Positions 1-9,104 of a stretch of DNA of 64,000 nt are shown piece by piece. The notes below the pieces were generated by a model, which was given only the letters and a program-made list of their open reading frames with translations, did no database searches and had not been told where the DNA came from. The translations under genes and the position numbers were made by a program. This DNA is from Stappia sediminis. Lineage in GTDB: Bacteria; Pseudomonadota; Alphaproteobacteria; Rhizobiales; Stappiaceae. Location of the stretch: the NCBI RefSeq assembly GCF_009826895.1, contig NZ_WUMV01000006.1:186001-250000 (forward strand), in the 5' to 3' direction. Every line of letters starts with the position of its first letter. Position 1 is the stretch's first letter.

Positions 1-231
1 GAAATCGCGCTTGTGCGCTGGCGTATCGTTGAGCGGTTCTCCATCGATGGAGATTTCGCCGGATGTCGGGTCTTCAAGACCTGCGATCATGCGCAGGAGC
101 GTGGTCTTGCCACAGCCCGAAGGGCCGAGAAGGCACACGAACGTCCCCTGAGGTACCGTCAGGCTGACGTCGTCGACAGCGGCGACAGCCCCGAACCGCT
201 TGGTGATACGATTGAGTTCAAGACCCGACAT
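1..231 (-). CDS. ABC transporter ATP-binding protein, N-terminal part (cut by window edge)
   Basis: The first 77 codons of an ABC ATPase run off the left edge of the window. The reading begins MSGLELNRITKRFG and has a Walker A motif GPSGCGKTT at residues 36-44, followed by the LLRMIAGLEDPTSGEI stretch typical of polyamine/opine/iron-type importer ATPases (PotA-like). It lies 100 bases downstream of the substrate-binding protein gene on the same strand, so it most likely powers that importer; the permease genes should lie beyond the edge. The family is certain from the motifs; the substrate is inferred only from neighbours. Signature and Walker B motifs are outside the window. Confidence 0.9.
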   Translation of the reverse strand, partial: MSGLELNRITKRFGAVAAVDDVSLTVPQGTFVCLLGPSGCGKTTLLRMIAGLEDPTSGEISIDGEPLNDTPAHKRDF

Positions 232-331
232 TCGAAATTCCGTTCTTCACGCGTTACCGCGGTTCCGATCGCCCGGCATGGCTGTTTCGCCAGCCGGCCG
301 GGAGATCGGTCATTCAGTTCGCTTCCAACCC

Positions 332-1420
332 TCAGTTGACGATCAGTTCCGTCCACTTCTGGTTCAGCCAGTCGGCCTTGGTCGTATAGAGGTCGTATCG
401 CGGAATGATCGGGTCGATATCCGAGGAGACTGCCGCGAACTCCTCGTCGGTCAGGTCAAGCACCGAGCGCTTCATCGTCGGCGCGGTGCCGACTTTCCGC
501 GACATGAGCGACTGGATTTCCGGCTGCGTCATGAAGTCGATGAAGATTTGCGCCTCGTCCGCCTTGTCGGAAGCGCGCGAAAGCGCCCAACAACCTGAAT
601 CGGAAATACCCCCCTCCTTCGGGAAAGTGGAGCGAACCGGGAAGCCGTCCGCCGCCGCGAGACCGGTAACGTCATGATAATATTGACCCATCGGGATTTC
701 GCCCGACTTCAGCGCCTGCTCGAACTGAGCCTCGTCGCGGTACCAGAGCTGAACGTTCGGCTTAACCTCGGCAAGCTTGTCCATCACCTTGAGGATACCC
801 TCTTCGGTGTCGAGAATGCCCGTTCCGCCGAAATACGTCTTCGCCGTAACTTCCAGGAGGAAGGAGTTGGAGACGAGTGCGAGCAGGCCGAGGCGCTCCT
901 TGTTGGCCGGATCCCAAAAGGCTCCCCAGGAGGTTGGCGCTTCCGGATAAACGTCCGTGTTCGTTACCAGCGTGATGTACCAGGCGACGGCACCGACACC
1001 GGCCACGCGACCGTCCGGATACTTGTTGATGAACTGCGGCAGCAGGTCATCCGCCTTGGCGATCTTGGAAAGATCGATCGGCGCCCAGAGATCCGTCGAC
1101 TGCCCCTTGAGCATGGCGACCTGCGACATCATGGATAGGTCTGCGGGGGCTGCGCCCGCACGAGCCGCCTGTTCCAGCTGCACGAGCCAGGCCTCGCCGG
1201 TCGGCTCGGCGACGGACTCGACGGCGATACCGGTCGCGTTGGTGAATTCGGGGAAGACATGCTTGTCGAAGCTGTCCTTGAAGTAGCCGCCGTAGACGCC
1301 GACCTTGATCGTGCGGTCCTGGGCTCTCAAAACATTCGGCATTGCCAGAACGGACGCGCCTGCCGCCGCGCCGGCAAGGAGCGTGCGCCGTGTAAGTGTG
1401 AATTTCGTTTCTTTCGTCAT
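332..1420 (-). CDS. ABC transporter periplasmic substrate-binding protein (polyamine/opine type)
   Basis: A 362-residue periplasmic binding protein of the PotD/iron-type class. The ATG at 1420 is preferred over an upstream in-frame start because AGGGGAA sits about five bases before it and because the protein then begins with a clean Tat-type leader: TRRTLLAG at residues 10-17, a hydrophobic stretch, and probable cleavage near residue 33 (LRAQ-D). The mature part has the two-lobed pattern of spermidine/putrescine-like binding proteins. It sits 67 bases after the ureohydrolase gene and before the ATPase gene in one minus-strand operon, so it probably binds the guanidino compound handled by those enzymes. 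The ligand is not proven by sequence. Confidence 0.9.
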   Translation of the reverse strand: MTKETKFTLTRRTLLAGAAAGASVLAMPNVLRAQDRTIKVGVYGGYFKDSFDKHVFPEFTNATGIAVESVAEPTGEAWLVQLEQAARAGAAPADLSMMSQVAMLKGQSTDLWAPIDLSKIAKADDLLPQFINKYPDGRVAGVGAVAWYITLVTNTDVYPEAPTSWGAFWDPANKERLGLLALVSNSFLLEVTAKTYFGGTGILDTEEGILKVMDKLAEVKPNVQLWYRDEAQFEQALKSGEIPMGQYYHDVTGLAAADGFPVRSTFPKEGGISDSGCWALSRASDKADEAQIFIDFMTQPEIQSLMSRKVGTAPTMKRSVLDLTDEEFAAVSSDIDPIIPRYDLYTTKADWLNQKWTELIVN

Positions 1421-1487
1421 TATCGTTCCCCTTGGTTTCGGACTTTCGTTATTCGCCGTTTTGTACCGGCCTTTCGATTGTCGATAT

Positions 1488-2540
1488 TTATTCACCCGCC
1501 CCGATCGATGGACTGAAAACCATCAGCGAAAGGATTTCGAACAGCATCTGCGCGCCGGCATGCGCGGTATTCGTCGTCGCATCATACTGGGGCGCCACTT
1601 CCACGACATCCCCGCCGACAAGATTGACACCCTTGAGACCGCGCAGGATTTCCTGCGCCTCTCTCGTCGTAAGCCCGCCGATTTCCGGAGTTCCCGTTCC
1701 CGGCGCAAACGCCGGATCGAGACTATCGATGTCGAAGGAAAGATAGACCGGGCCGTCACCGACCTTCTCACGCGCCATTTCGGCGATACGATCCGTACCC
1801 ATCCGCGAAATCTCTTCGGCATGGATAACCGTCATGCCGGACTCCGTCGAAAACTCCCAGAGATAGTCCGACGAACCGCGAATGCCGATCTGGATCGTGC
1901 GCTCCGGATCGAGCACGCCATCGAGCACCGCCTGACGGAACGGGCCGCCGTGATGAAAGCGACTTCCGTCAAACGGCCCGGCAGTATCGCAATGCGCATC
2001 GATGTGGATCATTCCCACCGGCCTGTCACGCCCAACCGCGCGCAGGATCGGCAGCGTCATGGAATGATCGCCACCGGCAGAAAGCGGCGCAACGCCCGCT
2101 GCAACAAGCTTTGAAACCGCCGTCGCGATATCCTCATGCGACTGCTCGAGGAAAAAGCGGCTGCGGAACGGCACATCGCCGATATCCGCGATCCCCAGAT
2201 CCGCGGAGGGCATGCACTTCAACACATGATGGAAGGGGCCTACACGCTCGATCGCGCGAAGCGCACGCGGGCCGAAGCGGCAGCCGTTGCGGTTGGTGAT
2301 GCCGAGGTCCATCGGCACACCGAGAAGTGCTACATCGAGGTCGGAGAAATCAGGTGCCGACCAGTCGACCGGCCGATAAGGCGCATCGAGCAGCGTCGGA
2401 ACGCCGGAATAGGGCGCAACGCGCGTGCCTTTTTCATCGAAGAGCTTGTCGACAGCGCCCTTGAACAAGGGATCGTAGATCGCCGTTTCGTTCTTCCCAC
2501 CGAAACGCTTGCGAAGTTCGTCAAGCTTGTCGCTATCCAT
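1488..2540 (-). CDS. Agmatinase/arginase-family ureohydrolase (guanidino compound hydrolase)
   Basis: A 350-residue ureohydrolase that would hydrolyse a guanidino group to urea plus an amine using a binuclear Mn centre. All three metal-binding motifs are present: GGDHS at 156-160, HIDAHCDT at 179-186 and SFDIDSLDP at 268-276. The ATG at 2540 is chosen because GAGGTGG precedes it; this Shine-Dalgarno overlaps the stop of the aminotransferase gene eight bases upstream, implying coupled translation. In this subfamily agmatinase, guanidinobutyrase and guanidinopropionase cannot be told apart by motifs alone. The neighbouring aminotransferase and transporter favour a catabolic enzyme such as guanidinobutyrase over polyamine biosynthesis; that choice is inference. 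Confidence 0.9.
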   Translation of the reverse strand: MDSDKLDELRKRFGGKNETAIYDPLFKGAVDKLFDEKGTRVAPYSGVPTLLDAPYRPVDWSAPDFSDLDVALLGVPMDLGITNRNGCRFGPRALRAIERVGPFHHVLKCMPSADLGIADIGDVPFRSRFFLEQSHEDIATAVSKLVAAGVAPLSAGGDHSMTLPILRAVGRDRPVGMIHIDAHCDTAGPFDGSRFHHGGPFRQAVLDGVLDPERTIQIGIRGSSDYLWEFSTESGMTVIHAEEISRMGTDRIAEMAREKVGDGPVYLSFDIDSLDPAFAPGTGTPEIGGLTTREAQEILRGLKGVNLVGGDVVEVAPQYDATTNTAHAGAQMLFEILSLMVFSPSIGAGE

Positions 2541-2548
2541 GGCCCACC

Positions 2549-3748
2549 TCATTTGCTCGCGATATTGGCCGGAATTGAAAGAGCACCCGCCGCTGCGAAT
2601 CGTTCGCCGAGCCCCGAAAGCGTCTCCGCATCCACATTGGCAAATGCCACGCGAAGATGATTTTCCTGACCCGGTCCGAAATAGCTGCCGGGAAGCGTGA
2701 GCACGCCTGTCTCACGCGCAAGCGCTGCCGCCACATCCCGCGCCGCCACCTCGCGGAAAGGGGGGCGCAGATAAGCGAAATAGGCGCCGATCTGATCGAT
2801 CCGCCATTCCGGAAACGGCTGAAGTGCTGCGCGGAACGCTTCTATGCGCTCAAGGATCGTCGCGCGCGTTTCCTCCCGCCAGTTCTTCAACTCGCGGATC
2901 GCCCAGGGAAGCGCCAGTTGCGGAACACGCGGCGGAGAAATCTGTACGCAGTCCAGAATCTTGCCAGCCTCCCTTACGAAATCGCTGGAAGCGACAATCG
3001 CTCCCACACGGTGGCCGGGAATGGCATAGGCTTTCGAGAAACTGTAAAGGCTGATGACCGCTTCTTGCCAGGCCGGCGCAGAAAAAAGAGAATGCGGCGC
3101 CTTTCCCCCTTCGGGCAGGAAATCCCGATAGGTTTCATCGACGATCAGCCAAATGCCGCGAGCTTCGCAAAGTTCCCTGAATGCTTGAAGCGTCGCGTCC
3201 GGATAGACGGCGCCGGTCGGGTTGTTGGGCGTGACAAGAACGATTGCCTTGACCTTGCCGTCGACCAGTTCCGCCGTTTGCGCGGCGTCCGGCAAGAAGC
3301 CTTCTTCAGCAGAAAGAGGCAGCGGGCGCGCCTCGATGCCCAGCATGTCCAGCGTCATCTTGTGGTTGAAATACCAAGGTACAGGCAGGAGTACGGCATC
3401 ACCCGCCTTCGCCACGGCCATCACGCTTACGAAAAACGCCTGATTGCAGCCGGCGGTAATTGCCGTCTCATTCGCCGATATCCGCGCTCCATAAAGCGTA
3501 TTGACGTCTTCGGCAAAAGCGTCGCGCAAGCCGCGGTCGCCGAAGATATCGCCATATTTCGCCGCCTCGGGCAAAGCGGCGGCAGCGGAAAGCCTGTCGA
3601 AGAAGGATTGCGGCGGCGGATCGCCGGGCACTGCCTGGCTAAGATTGACGGACGGCCCATACGCACCCGAATAGCCCGCAAGCCAGCCTTGCGCTTCGGG
3701 AATCGGCGGCGTCGCGGTATCGACGATCAGGCGGTTGACCTCGGCCAT
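2549..3748 (-). CDS. PLP-dependent aminotransferase, class I/II
   Basis: A 399-residue fold-type I aminotransferase. NNPTG at 175-179, the Asp of VDETY at 203-207 (contacts the pyridine nitrogen) and SFSKAYAIPGHR at 236-247 with the Schiff-base Lys239 are all intact. It is the first gene of the operon that continues with the ureohydrolase and the ABC importer. An aminotransferase next to a ureohydrolase matches the arginine transaminase route (arginine to 2-ketoarginine, later 4-guanidinobutyrate, then urea plus GABA), but the decarboxylase and aldehyde dehydrogenase of that route are not adjacent, so the substrate remains a guess. The promoter should lie in the 155-base gap shared with the divergent LysR gene. 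Confidence 0.88.
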   Translation of the reverse strand: MAEVNRLIVDTATPPIPEAQGWLAGYSGAYGPSVNLSQAVPGDPPPQSFFDRLSAAAALPEAAKYGDIFGDRGLRDAFAEDVNTLYGARISANETAITAGCNQAFFVSVMAVAKAGDAVLLPVPWYFNHKMTLDMLGIEARPLPLSAEEGFLPDAAQTAELVDGKVKAIVLVTPNNPTGAVYPDATLQAFRELCEARGIWLIVDETYRDFLPEGGKAPHSLFSAPAWQEAVISLYSFSKAYAIPGHRVGAIVASSDFVREAGKILDCVQISPPRVPQLALPWAIRELKNWREETRATILERIEAFRAALQPFPEWRIDQIGAYFAYLRPPFREVAARDVAAALARETGVLTLPGSYFGPGQENHLRVAFANVDAETLSGLGERFAAAGALSIPANIASK

Positions 3749-3842
3749 GAAAATTTCCGCTCTGCTTCACTGTGGGCGCCCGGGCAAACTGCCCAGACTA
3801 TAGACATGCCCATTCAGCAACCATAGCCGGAACTCCCTACGC

Positions 3843-3864
3843 TTGAAGAATAGGAAAGTTTCAA
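3843..3864. promoter_or_regulatory. Candidate LysR operator in the divergent intergenic region
   Basis: Between the aminotransferase gene and the divergent LysR gene there is a dyad TTGAA-N12-TTCAA, about 40 bases upstream of the LysR start. LysR regulators usually bind such interrupted dyads next to the gene they control and next to their own promoter. The site is seen directly; its role is inferred from position. Confidence 0.4.
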
Positions 3865-3903
3865 AGATAACATTGAGAAATATCAAACTGAACTGGCGAT
3901 ACC

Positions 3904-4806
3904 ATGCGTCTGTCTGGCAGTGACCTGCATCTTCTTCGCGTCTTCGACGCCGTCGTGCGAAATGGTGGTTTCGCGGCGGCGGAAGTCGAGTTGAACCTCA
4001 GCCAGTCGACAATCTCCAACCACATGAGCGCACTGGAGCAACGACTTGGCGTCACTCTTTGCCAGCGCGGCCGCCGCGGATTTCGCCTGACCGACCACGG
4101 ACGCGCGGTGCATGAAGCAGCGCGACGCCTCGACAAGGCCCTGTACGACTTCTCGGCCGAAGTGGGAGCGGTGCGCGGCGAACTCAGCGGCGAGTTGCGC
4201 ATCGCCATTCTCGATGCGGTTGCGGACGACCAGGAAAACCGCTTTCCGCAAGCGATCGCCGGATTTCGGAAGACCGCCGCCAAGGTGAAGCTCTTCGTCG
4301 CGCAAGAGCGCGCGCAGGATCTTCAGCAAAAGGTTCGCGACGGGGTCTACCACTGCGGTATCGGCGTCAAGTTGAACCGCGTCGACGGCCTCGACGAGCG
4401 GGTGCTTTACCGTGAAAGCCACGGCCTTTATTGCGGGCGAACGCATCCGCTGTTCGATGCCGACGACGCGACGCTATCGCGCGACGCGTTGAACGCCTAT
4501 CCATTCGTCCAGCGCGGCTATTGGCGTGATCGCGAGGCAAGGCATACCGCCCTCGGCCCCATCGAGGCGACGGTTCATCAGATCGAACCGCAATTGCTTC
4601 TCATCCTGTCGGGAAAGTTCATCGGCTTCCTGCCCACGCATTTCGCCGAAGCTCGCGTGCGCTCTGGCGCGCTGCGCCGCCTTGCGCCGGACACCTTCGG
4701 CTACACCTCCGATTTCTGCCTTTTCACCGCGAAATCCGAGCGGGCGACCGACGTGGTGACGGCTTTCATCGAAGCGTCGCTCGACGCGTGGCGCAACGCC
4801 ATATAA
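3904..4806 (+). CDS. LysR-family transcriptional regulator, divergent from the guanidino operon
   Basis: A 300-residue LysR protein with the N-terminal winged helix-turn-helix at about residues 5-62 (LHLLRVFDAVVRNGGFAAAE and SQSTISNHMSALEQRLG) and a periplasmic-binding-protein-like effector domain after about residue 90. It is transcribed away from the aminotransferase/ureohydrolase/ABC operon and shares a 155-base promoter gap with it, the usual arrangement for a LysR regulator and its target. I infer that it controls that operon and responds to a substrate or intermediate. No strong Shine-Dalgarno is visible; ATG at 3904 fits the usual family N-terminus. Confidence 0.92.
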   Translation: MRLSGSDLHLLRVFDAVVRNGGFAAAEVELNLSQSTISNHMSALEQRLGVTLCQRGRRGFRLTDHGRAVHEAARRLDKALYDFSAEVGAVRGELSGELRIAILDAVADDQENRFPQAIAGFRKTAAKVKLFVAQERAQDLQQKVRDGVYHCGIGVKLNRVDGLDERVLYRESHGLYCGRTHPLFDADDATLSRDALNAYPFVQRGYWRDREARHTALGPIEATVHQIEPQLLLILSGKFIGFLPTHFAEARVRSGALRRLAPDTFGYTSDFCLFTAKSERATDVVTAFIEASLDAWRNAI

Positions 4807-4918
4807 CGTAACGTTGGCAAAGACTTTGATTTTCTCAACGCCGCTGTTTGTGACGCTCAATCTTTAAACCGCGTGCAAGCAAAACGCGATTTGACAATCA
4901 CAAATCAGGGAGGATCCG

Positions 4919-5236
4919 ATGCTGACGATTTCGCCCGACACCCAATGCCAGACCGTTATCAGCACATTCGAAGTTACCCCCGGCACCTGCCATGACCTTC
5001 TGGATGCGCTGAATGACGCCTATGACAGTTTCATCCGCCACCAGCCGGGCTTTATCGCCGGCGCCATTCATGTGAACGACGCCCAGATCCGTATCGCGAC
5101 ATATTCGCAATGGCGCCGCCGGGAAGATTTTCAGGCAATGCTGCGCACTGAGGAAATGCGAAAGCGCAACCGGCACATCAACGATCTCTGCAAGAGCTTC
5201 GAACCGGTGATGTATGAGGTCGTGGCCGGCTATTGA
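4919..5236 (+). CDS. Antibiotic biosynthesis monooxygenase (ABM)-like small protein
   Basis: A 105-residue protein that reads like a single ABM/dimeric alpha-beta barrel domain: a beta strand with TVISTFEVTPG, a helix over HDLLDALNDAYDSF, then QPGFIAGAIHVND and TYSQWRRREDFQAML, the usual GF-x-S/A and YxQWxSxExF-like pattern. Such domains occur in small cofactor-free oxygenases and haem-degrading or structural proteins. ATG at 4919 follows AGGGAGGATCCG, a strong ribosome binding site. The gene is 77 bases upstream of the Asp-box repeat protein on the same strand and may be co-transcribed with it. The reaction is unknown. Confidence 0.8.
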   Translation: MLTISPDTQCQTVISTFEVTPGTCHDLLDALNDAYDSFIRHQPGFIAGAIHVNDAQIRIATYSQWRRREDFQAMLRTEEMRKRNRHINDLCKSFEPVMYEVVAGY

Positions 5237-5313
5237 TCGACGCAGCCGAACCGGCCGCAGCTTCGGCTCCACCATCCGTGCCGACCCGTTGAGGCGGAGG
5301 GAGAGACGGCATC

Positions 5314-6396
5314 ATGGCAAGCAGGGTTCTCATTCTCCTTGGCACCAACAAGGGGGCTTTCGTTCTTCAGGGCGACGAGAGGCGTTCCGACTGGACAATT
5401 CGAGGCCCCTATTGCGACCACTGGCCCATCCATCACGTAATCGCCGACCCGCGAACGCAGACGATCTATGCAGGCGGCGGCAACGGATGGACCGGGGCTG
5501 GCGTCTGGAAATCCGAAGACCTTGGGAACAGCTGGACGCAGTCGGGCGAAGGGCTTTCCTACGGGGATGGAGAAGCGCCGGTTACATCCGTATGGAGCCT
5601 CGCACCAACCAACGGACGCCTCCTTGCAGGCGTGGAGCCCGCCGGACTATTCGAAAGCAGGGACGATGGCGCCAGCTTTACGCACGTTGCGGGCCTCAGG
5701 GATCATCCCTCCCGACCCCAATGGCAAAGTGGCGGCGGCGGCATGATGGTCCATTCGATCGTTCCCGACCCCACCGACAAGGATCGGACATGGGTCGGTA
5801 TTTCCGTCGCTGGCGTATTTTGTTCGGAAGATGGGCGCAAAACCTGGACCGCGCGAAATCGCGGAACACGGGCTGACTACAATCCGGAAGAAGATCGCTA
5901 TCCCGAGTATGGCCAATGCGTGCACTGCCTCGTCCGCGCGCCGGGCGAAAGGCCCCTCCTTTACCAGCAAAATCACTGCGGCATGTACCGAAGCGACGAT
6001 GGCGGCCTCAACTGGCAAAGCATCGAGGATGGACTGCCCTCAAGCTTCGGCTTCCCGGCAGCGCCACACCCGCGCGACCCGGACACGCTCTTTCTCGTGC
6101 CGCTGAATGGAGATACGGAAGGCCGTTACGTGCCCGACGGCAAGGCAGCGGTCTGGCGAACGCGCGACGGAGGACGAAACTGGACGGCGCTACGAAAGGG
6201 CCTGCCGCAGGAAAATGCTTACCTGTGTATTCTGCGCCAGGCACTGACGACCGACACGCTGGAGCCTGCGGGCGTTTATTTCGGCACCAACTCGGGCTCG
6301 CTCTTCGCAAGCTCCGATGAAGGAGAAAGCTGGTCGCTAATTGCCCAGCACCTGCCGATCATCTTCTCCGTCGAGACGATGGTGGTTGATGCGTAA
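5314..6396 (+). CDS. Asp-box (BNR) beta-propeller repeat protein
   Basis: A 360-residue protein with six Asp-box motifs spread along its length: SEDLGNSW, SRDDGASF, SEDGRKTW, SDDGGLNW, TRDGGRNW and SSDEGESW. Spacing fits a beta-propeller of the sialidase/VPS10/photosystem-assembly type. There is no signal peptide or membrane segment, so it should be cytoplasmic, unlike most secreted sialidases, and the arginine triad of true sialidases is not evident. GGAGGGAGAG lies ahead of the ATG. Proteins of this sort are usually annotated as WD40/YVTN/BNR-like or exo-alpha-sialidase; a binding or scaffold role is as likely as catalysis. It follows the ABM-like gene on the same strand. Confidence 0.8.
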   Translation: MASRVLILLGTNKGAFVLQGDERRSDWTIRGPYCDHWPIHHVIADPRTQTIYAGGGNGWTGAGVWKSEDLGNSWTQSGEGLSYGDGEAPVTSVWSLAPTNGRLLAGVEPAGLFESRDDGASFTHVAGLRDHPSRPQWQSGGGGMMVHSIVPDPTDKDRTWVGISVAGVFCSEDGRKTWTARNRGTRADYNPEEDRYPEYGQCVHCLVRAPGERPLLYQQNHCGMYRSDDGGLNWQSIEDGLPSSFGFPAAPHPRDPDTLFLVPLNGDTEGRYVPDGKAAVWRTRDGGRNWTALRKGLPQENAYLCILRQALTTDTLEPAGVYFGTNSGSLFASSDEGESWSLIAQHLPIIFSVETMVVDA

Positions 6397-6453
6397 TTGC
6401 AGCAATCGATTCCTAAGCGACATCGATTGCTTGAGTTGCCCCGATCGCGCCTC

Positions 6454-7968
6454 TCATTCACCTCGCGGATAGCGCTGGTTTTCCTCCAGCACGTTGAGGT
6501 CCATGTGGTTGCGCATATAGCGCTCGGACGCCTTCTGAAGCGGCTGAAAATCCCACGGATAATATGCACCATTGCGCAAGGCTTGATATACGATCAGGCG
6601 CCGGGCCTGGCTCATTCGCACATCGGCATCGAACGCCGGAATATCCCAACGCGAGCGCATATCAGCCGACATCCGGTCGAGAATATCCCTGGCTCCCGGC
6701 TCAGCGGCCAGGTTGCGCAACTCATGCGGATCATCCTCCAGATCGAAAAGTTGCGGGGGATCGAGATCGCACAACACAAGCTTGAAACGGCCATCGCGAA
6801 GCGCAACCAGCGGAGCGTACGAGCCCTCCGCCGCATATTCGATCGGGACCGCACCCCGCTCGTTTTCGCCGCTCATGATCCCGGCGAGACTTTTCCCGTC
6901 CGTCCAAGGCAAGATCGCTTCAAGATCGATCCCGGCCAGGTCGGCAAGAGTCGGTGTGACATCGAGCGTCGAAACCGGCATGTCAAAACGCCCGGCTTTG
7001 CCTCCTGGAACGGAAATCATGAGCGGCACGCGCGACGAACCTTCGAAGAAGCTCATCTTGAACCAGAGCCCCCTCTCGCCCAGCATGTCGCCGTGATCGG
7101 AAGTGAAGATGACGATCGTGTTCTCGTCCATCCGCCCCCGCCTCAACACGTCGAGGATCTCGCCGATCTTCTCGTCGAGGTAGGAGATATTTGCGAAATA
7201 GGCCCGCCTGGACCGGCGAATGTCTTCCGGCGCGATGTCGAATGACATGTAGTCGCACGCCAGCATCAGGCGTTTTGAATGCGGATCCTGCTCGGTAAAC
7301 GGTATGGCAGGGATCGTTGGTTCAAGCGCCTGACAATCTTCATAAAGATCCCAGAAACGCCTGCGCGCGACATAAGGGTCGTGGGGATGCGTGAAGCTCA
7401 CTGTCAGGCACCACGGGCGGTCGTCCTGACGGCGGGAAAGATCGTAAAGCTTGCGCGTCGCGTGATAGGCGACTTCGTCGTCATATTCCAGCTGGTTGGT
7501 GATTTCGGCAAGGCCGGCGCCCGTCACCGAGCCCAGGTTATGATACCACCAGTCGATACGCTCACCCGGTTTCGTGTAGTCCGGCGTCCAACCGAAGTCG
7601 GCCGGATAGACATCGGTCGTAAGACGTTCCTCGAAACCGTGCAGTTGATCCGGCCCGACGAAATGCATCTTGCCGGACAGGCAAGTGTGATAGCCCGCGC
7701 GGCGGAGGTGGTGTGCATAGGTCGGGATGTCCGAAGCGAATTCCGCCGCATTGTCGTAAACACGCGTCCGGCTCGGCAATTGCCCTGACATGAAGGACGC
7801 CCGGCCAGGAGCGCAAAGCGGACTGGCCGTATAGGTATTGGCAAATCGCGCCGATCTTTCCGCCAGCTTCTTCAGGTTCGGCGCATGAAGAAATTCGGCC
7901 GGGCCATCCGGAAAGAGCGTTCCGTTGAGCTGATCGACCATCAGAATAAGGATGTTCGGGCGAGACAT
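6454..7968 (-). CDS. betC: Choline-sulfatase
   Basis: A 504-residue type I sulfatase that hydrolyses choline-O-sulfate to choline and sulfate, feeding glycine betaine synthesis or choline catabolism. The sulfatase signature is SPLCAPGRASFMSG with Cys52 (converted to formylglycine) and Arg56; the N-terminal metal Asp is in LMVDQLN (Asp12), with KMH at 100-102, THPH at 193-196 and SDHGD at 290-294. The C-A-P-G-R form and the QLPSR/VYDNAAEF stretch are characteristic of BetC. ATG at 7968 is chosen over a longer frame because the protein then starts MSRPNIL like its relatives and AGGAAGG lies upstream. It follows choX by 101 bases on the same strand. Confidence 0.95.
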   Translation of the reverse strand: MSRPNILILMVDQLNGTLFPDGPAEFLHAPNLKKLAERSARFANTYTASPLCAPGRASFMSGQLPSRTRVYDNAAEFASDIPTYAHHLRRAGYHTCLSGKMHFVGPDQLHGFEERLTTDVYPADFGWTPDYTKPGERIDWWYHNLGSVTGAGLAEITNQLEYDDEVAYHATRKLYDLSRRQDDRPWCLTVSFTHPHDPYVARRRFWDLYEDCQALEPTIPAIPFTEQDPHSKRLMLACDYMSFDIAPEDIRRSRRAYFANISYLDEKIGEILDVLRRGRMDENTIVIFTSDHGDMLGERGLWFKMSFFEGSSRVPLMISVPGGKAGRFDMPVSTLDVTPTLADLAGIDLEAILPWTDGKSLAGIMSGENERGAVPIEYAAEGSYAPLVALRDGRFKLVLCDLDPPQLFDLEDDPHELRNLAAEPGARDILDRMSADMRSRWDIPAFDADVRMSQARRLIVYQALRNGAYYPWDFQPLQKASERYMRNHMDLNVLEENQRYPRGE

Positions 7969-8069
7969 GGCAGCGGCCTTCCTGCTGCGGCGTGGTGAAA
8001 GATCGGAAGCCTTCGGCAGAACGGCCACGATCAGGCGATCGCGACCGTTCATTCGATTCAGTCGTGGCG

Positions 8070-9011
8070 TTAAAGGCCCAGCGCACCCTTCACGGCATCA
8101 AAACCCGGCTCGCCGCCAATTGTCGTGACGCCATCAACCCAGGGAGCAAGAGTATCAGGGTTGCCCTTGATCCAGCTTTCGGCAGCGTCCTTCGGCTCCA
8201 TGCCATCCTGCAGGATCATGCCCATGATCTCGTTTTCCATTTCGACGGTGAACTGCAGGTTCTTGAAGAACTTCGCAGCATTCGGGCACTCGCCCGCCCA
8301 GCCTTTCCGCGCAAGCGTGAAAACCTCGGCACCACCGAAATTCGGACCGAAGTAGTCATCGCCTCCCGAAAGATAGGTGAGATCATGATCGGCATTCATC
8401 GGATGCGGGGCCCACGCAAGGAAGACGATCCAGTCCTTCGACCTTGCGGCGCGCGTGACCTGGCTCAACATGGCCTGCTCGCCGGATTCCACGACCTCCC
8501 AGCCGTCCAGCCCGAAATCGCCTGACTCGATCATTTTCAAGATGTTGGCATTCGCCGGCGCGCCCGGTTCGATGCCATAGATTTCCTTGTTGAACTCTTC
8601 TGGATGTTTCGAGAGGTCCGCGAAATCCGTAACCCCTTGCTCGGATACGTAAGTCGGCACCGCGAGCGTGAATTTCGCGCCGGTAAGGTTCCTGGTCAGA
8701 ACTTCGGCGGCGTCGGCCTCGTTAAGATCGTCGATGTAGTTCTTCTGTGCTGGCATCCAGTTGCCGAGGAACACGTCTATGTCGCCATTTTTGATGGACT
8801 GGTATCCAATGGGGACGGACAGCGTCTTTATATCCGCTTCGTACCCCAACCCATCGAGCAGGACGCTTGCGACGGCATTGGTGGAATTGATGTCCGTCCA
8901 GCCCGGATCCGACATGCGGATGGTTTGGCAGGCTTGCGGGTCGGTGGCATAGGCCGGGGAGCTCGCGAACACGGAAAGCGCGAAAAGCGCGGCGATGCGG
9001 TGGCGTTTCAT
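8070..9011 (-). CDS. choX: Choline ABC transporter substrate-binding protein
   Basis: A 313-residue periplasmic binding protein of the OpuAC/ChoX type for quaternary amines. The signal peptide ends around residue 22 (SPAYA-T). The segment MSDPGWTDINSTNAV and the later FLGNWMP and WAPHPMN stretches carry the aromatic residues that form the cation-binding box in this family. ATG at 9011 has GAGGGGAAGAG just upstream, so the longer in-frame extension is rejected. It is the first gene of a betC-containing unit and is divergent from a LysR gene; choV/choW (ATPase and permease) are not present in the window, so partner subunits must be encoded elsewhere. Confidence 0.92.
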   Translation of the reverse strand: MKRHRIAALFALSVFASSPAYATDPQACQTIRMSDPGWTDINSTNAVASVLLDGLGYEADIKTLSVPIGYQSIKNGDIDVFLGNWMPAQKNYIDDLNEADAAEVLTRNLTGAKFTLAVPTYVSEQGVTDFADLSKHPEEFNKEIYGIEPGAPANANILKMIESGDFGLDGWEVVESGEQAMLSQVTRAARSKDWIVFLAWAPHPMNADHDLTYLSGGDDYFGPNFGGAEVFTLARKGWAGECPNAAKFFKNLQFTVEMENEIMGMILQDGMEPKDAAESWIKGNPDTLAPWVDGVTTIGGEPGFDAVKGALGL

Positions 9012-9104
9012 TTCTCTTCCCCTCTTCCGGAATTTTCTGTCGACACAGATGTTTCTCGCCTCAGGAATTTCCCCGTAACCCAAAGCGGCATCGAAGGTCG
9101 GATG

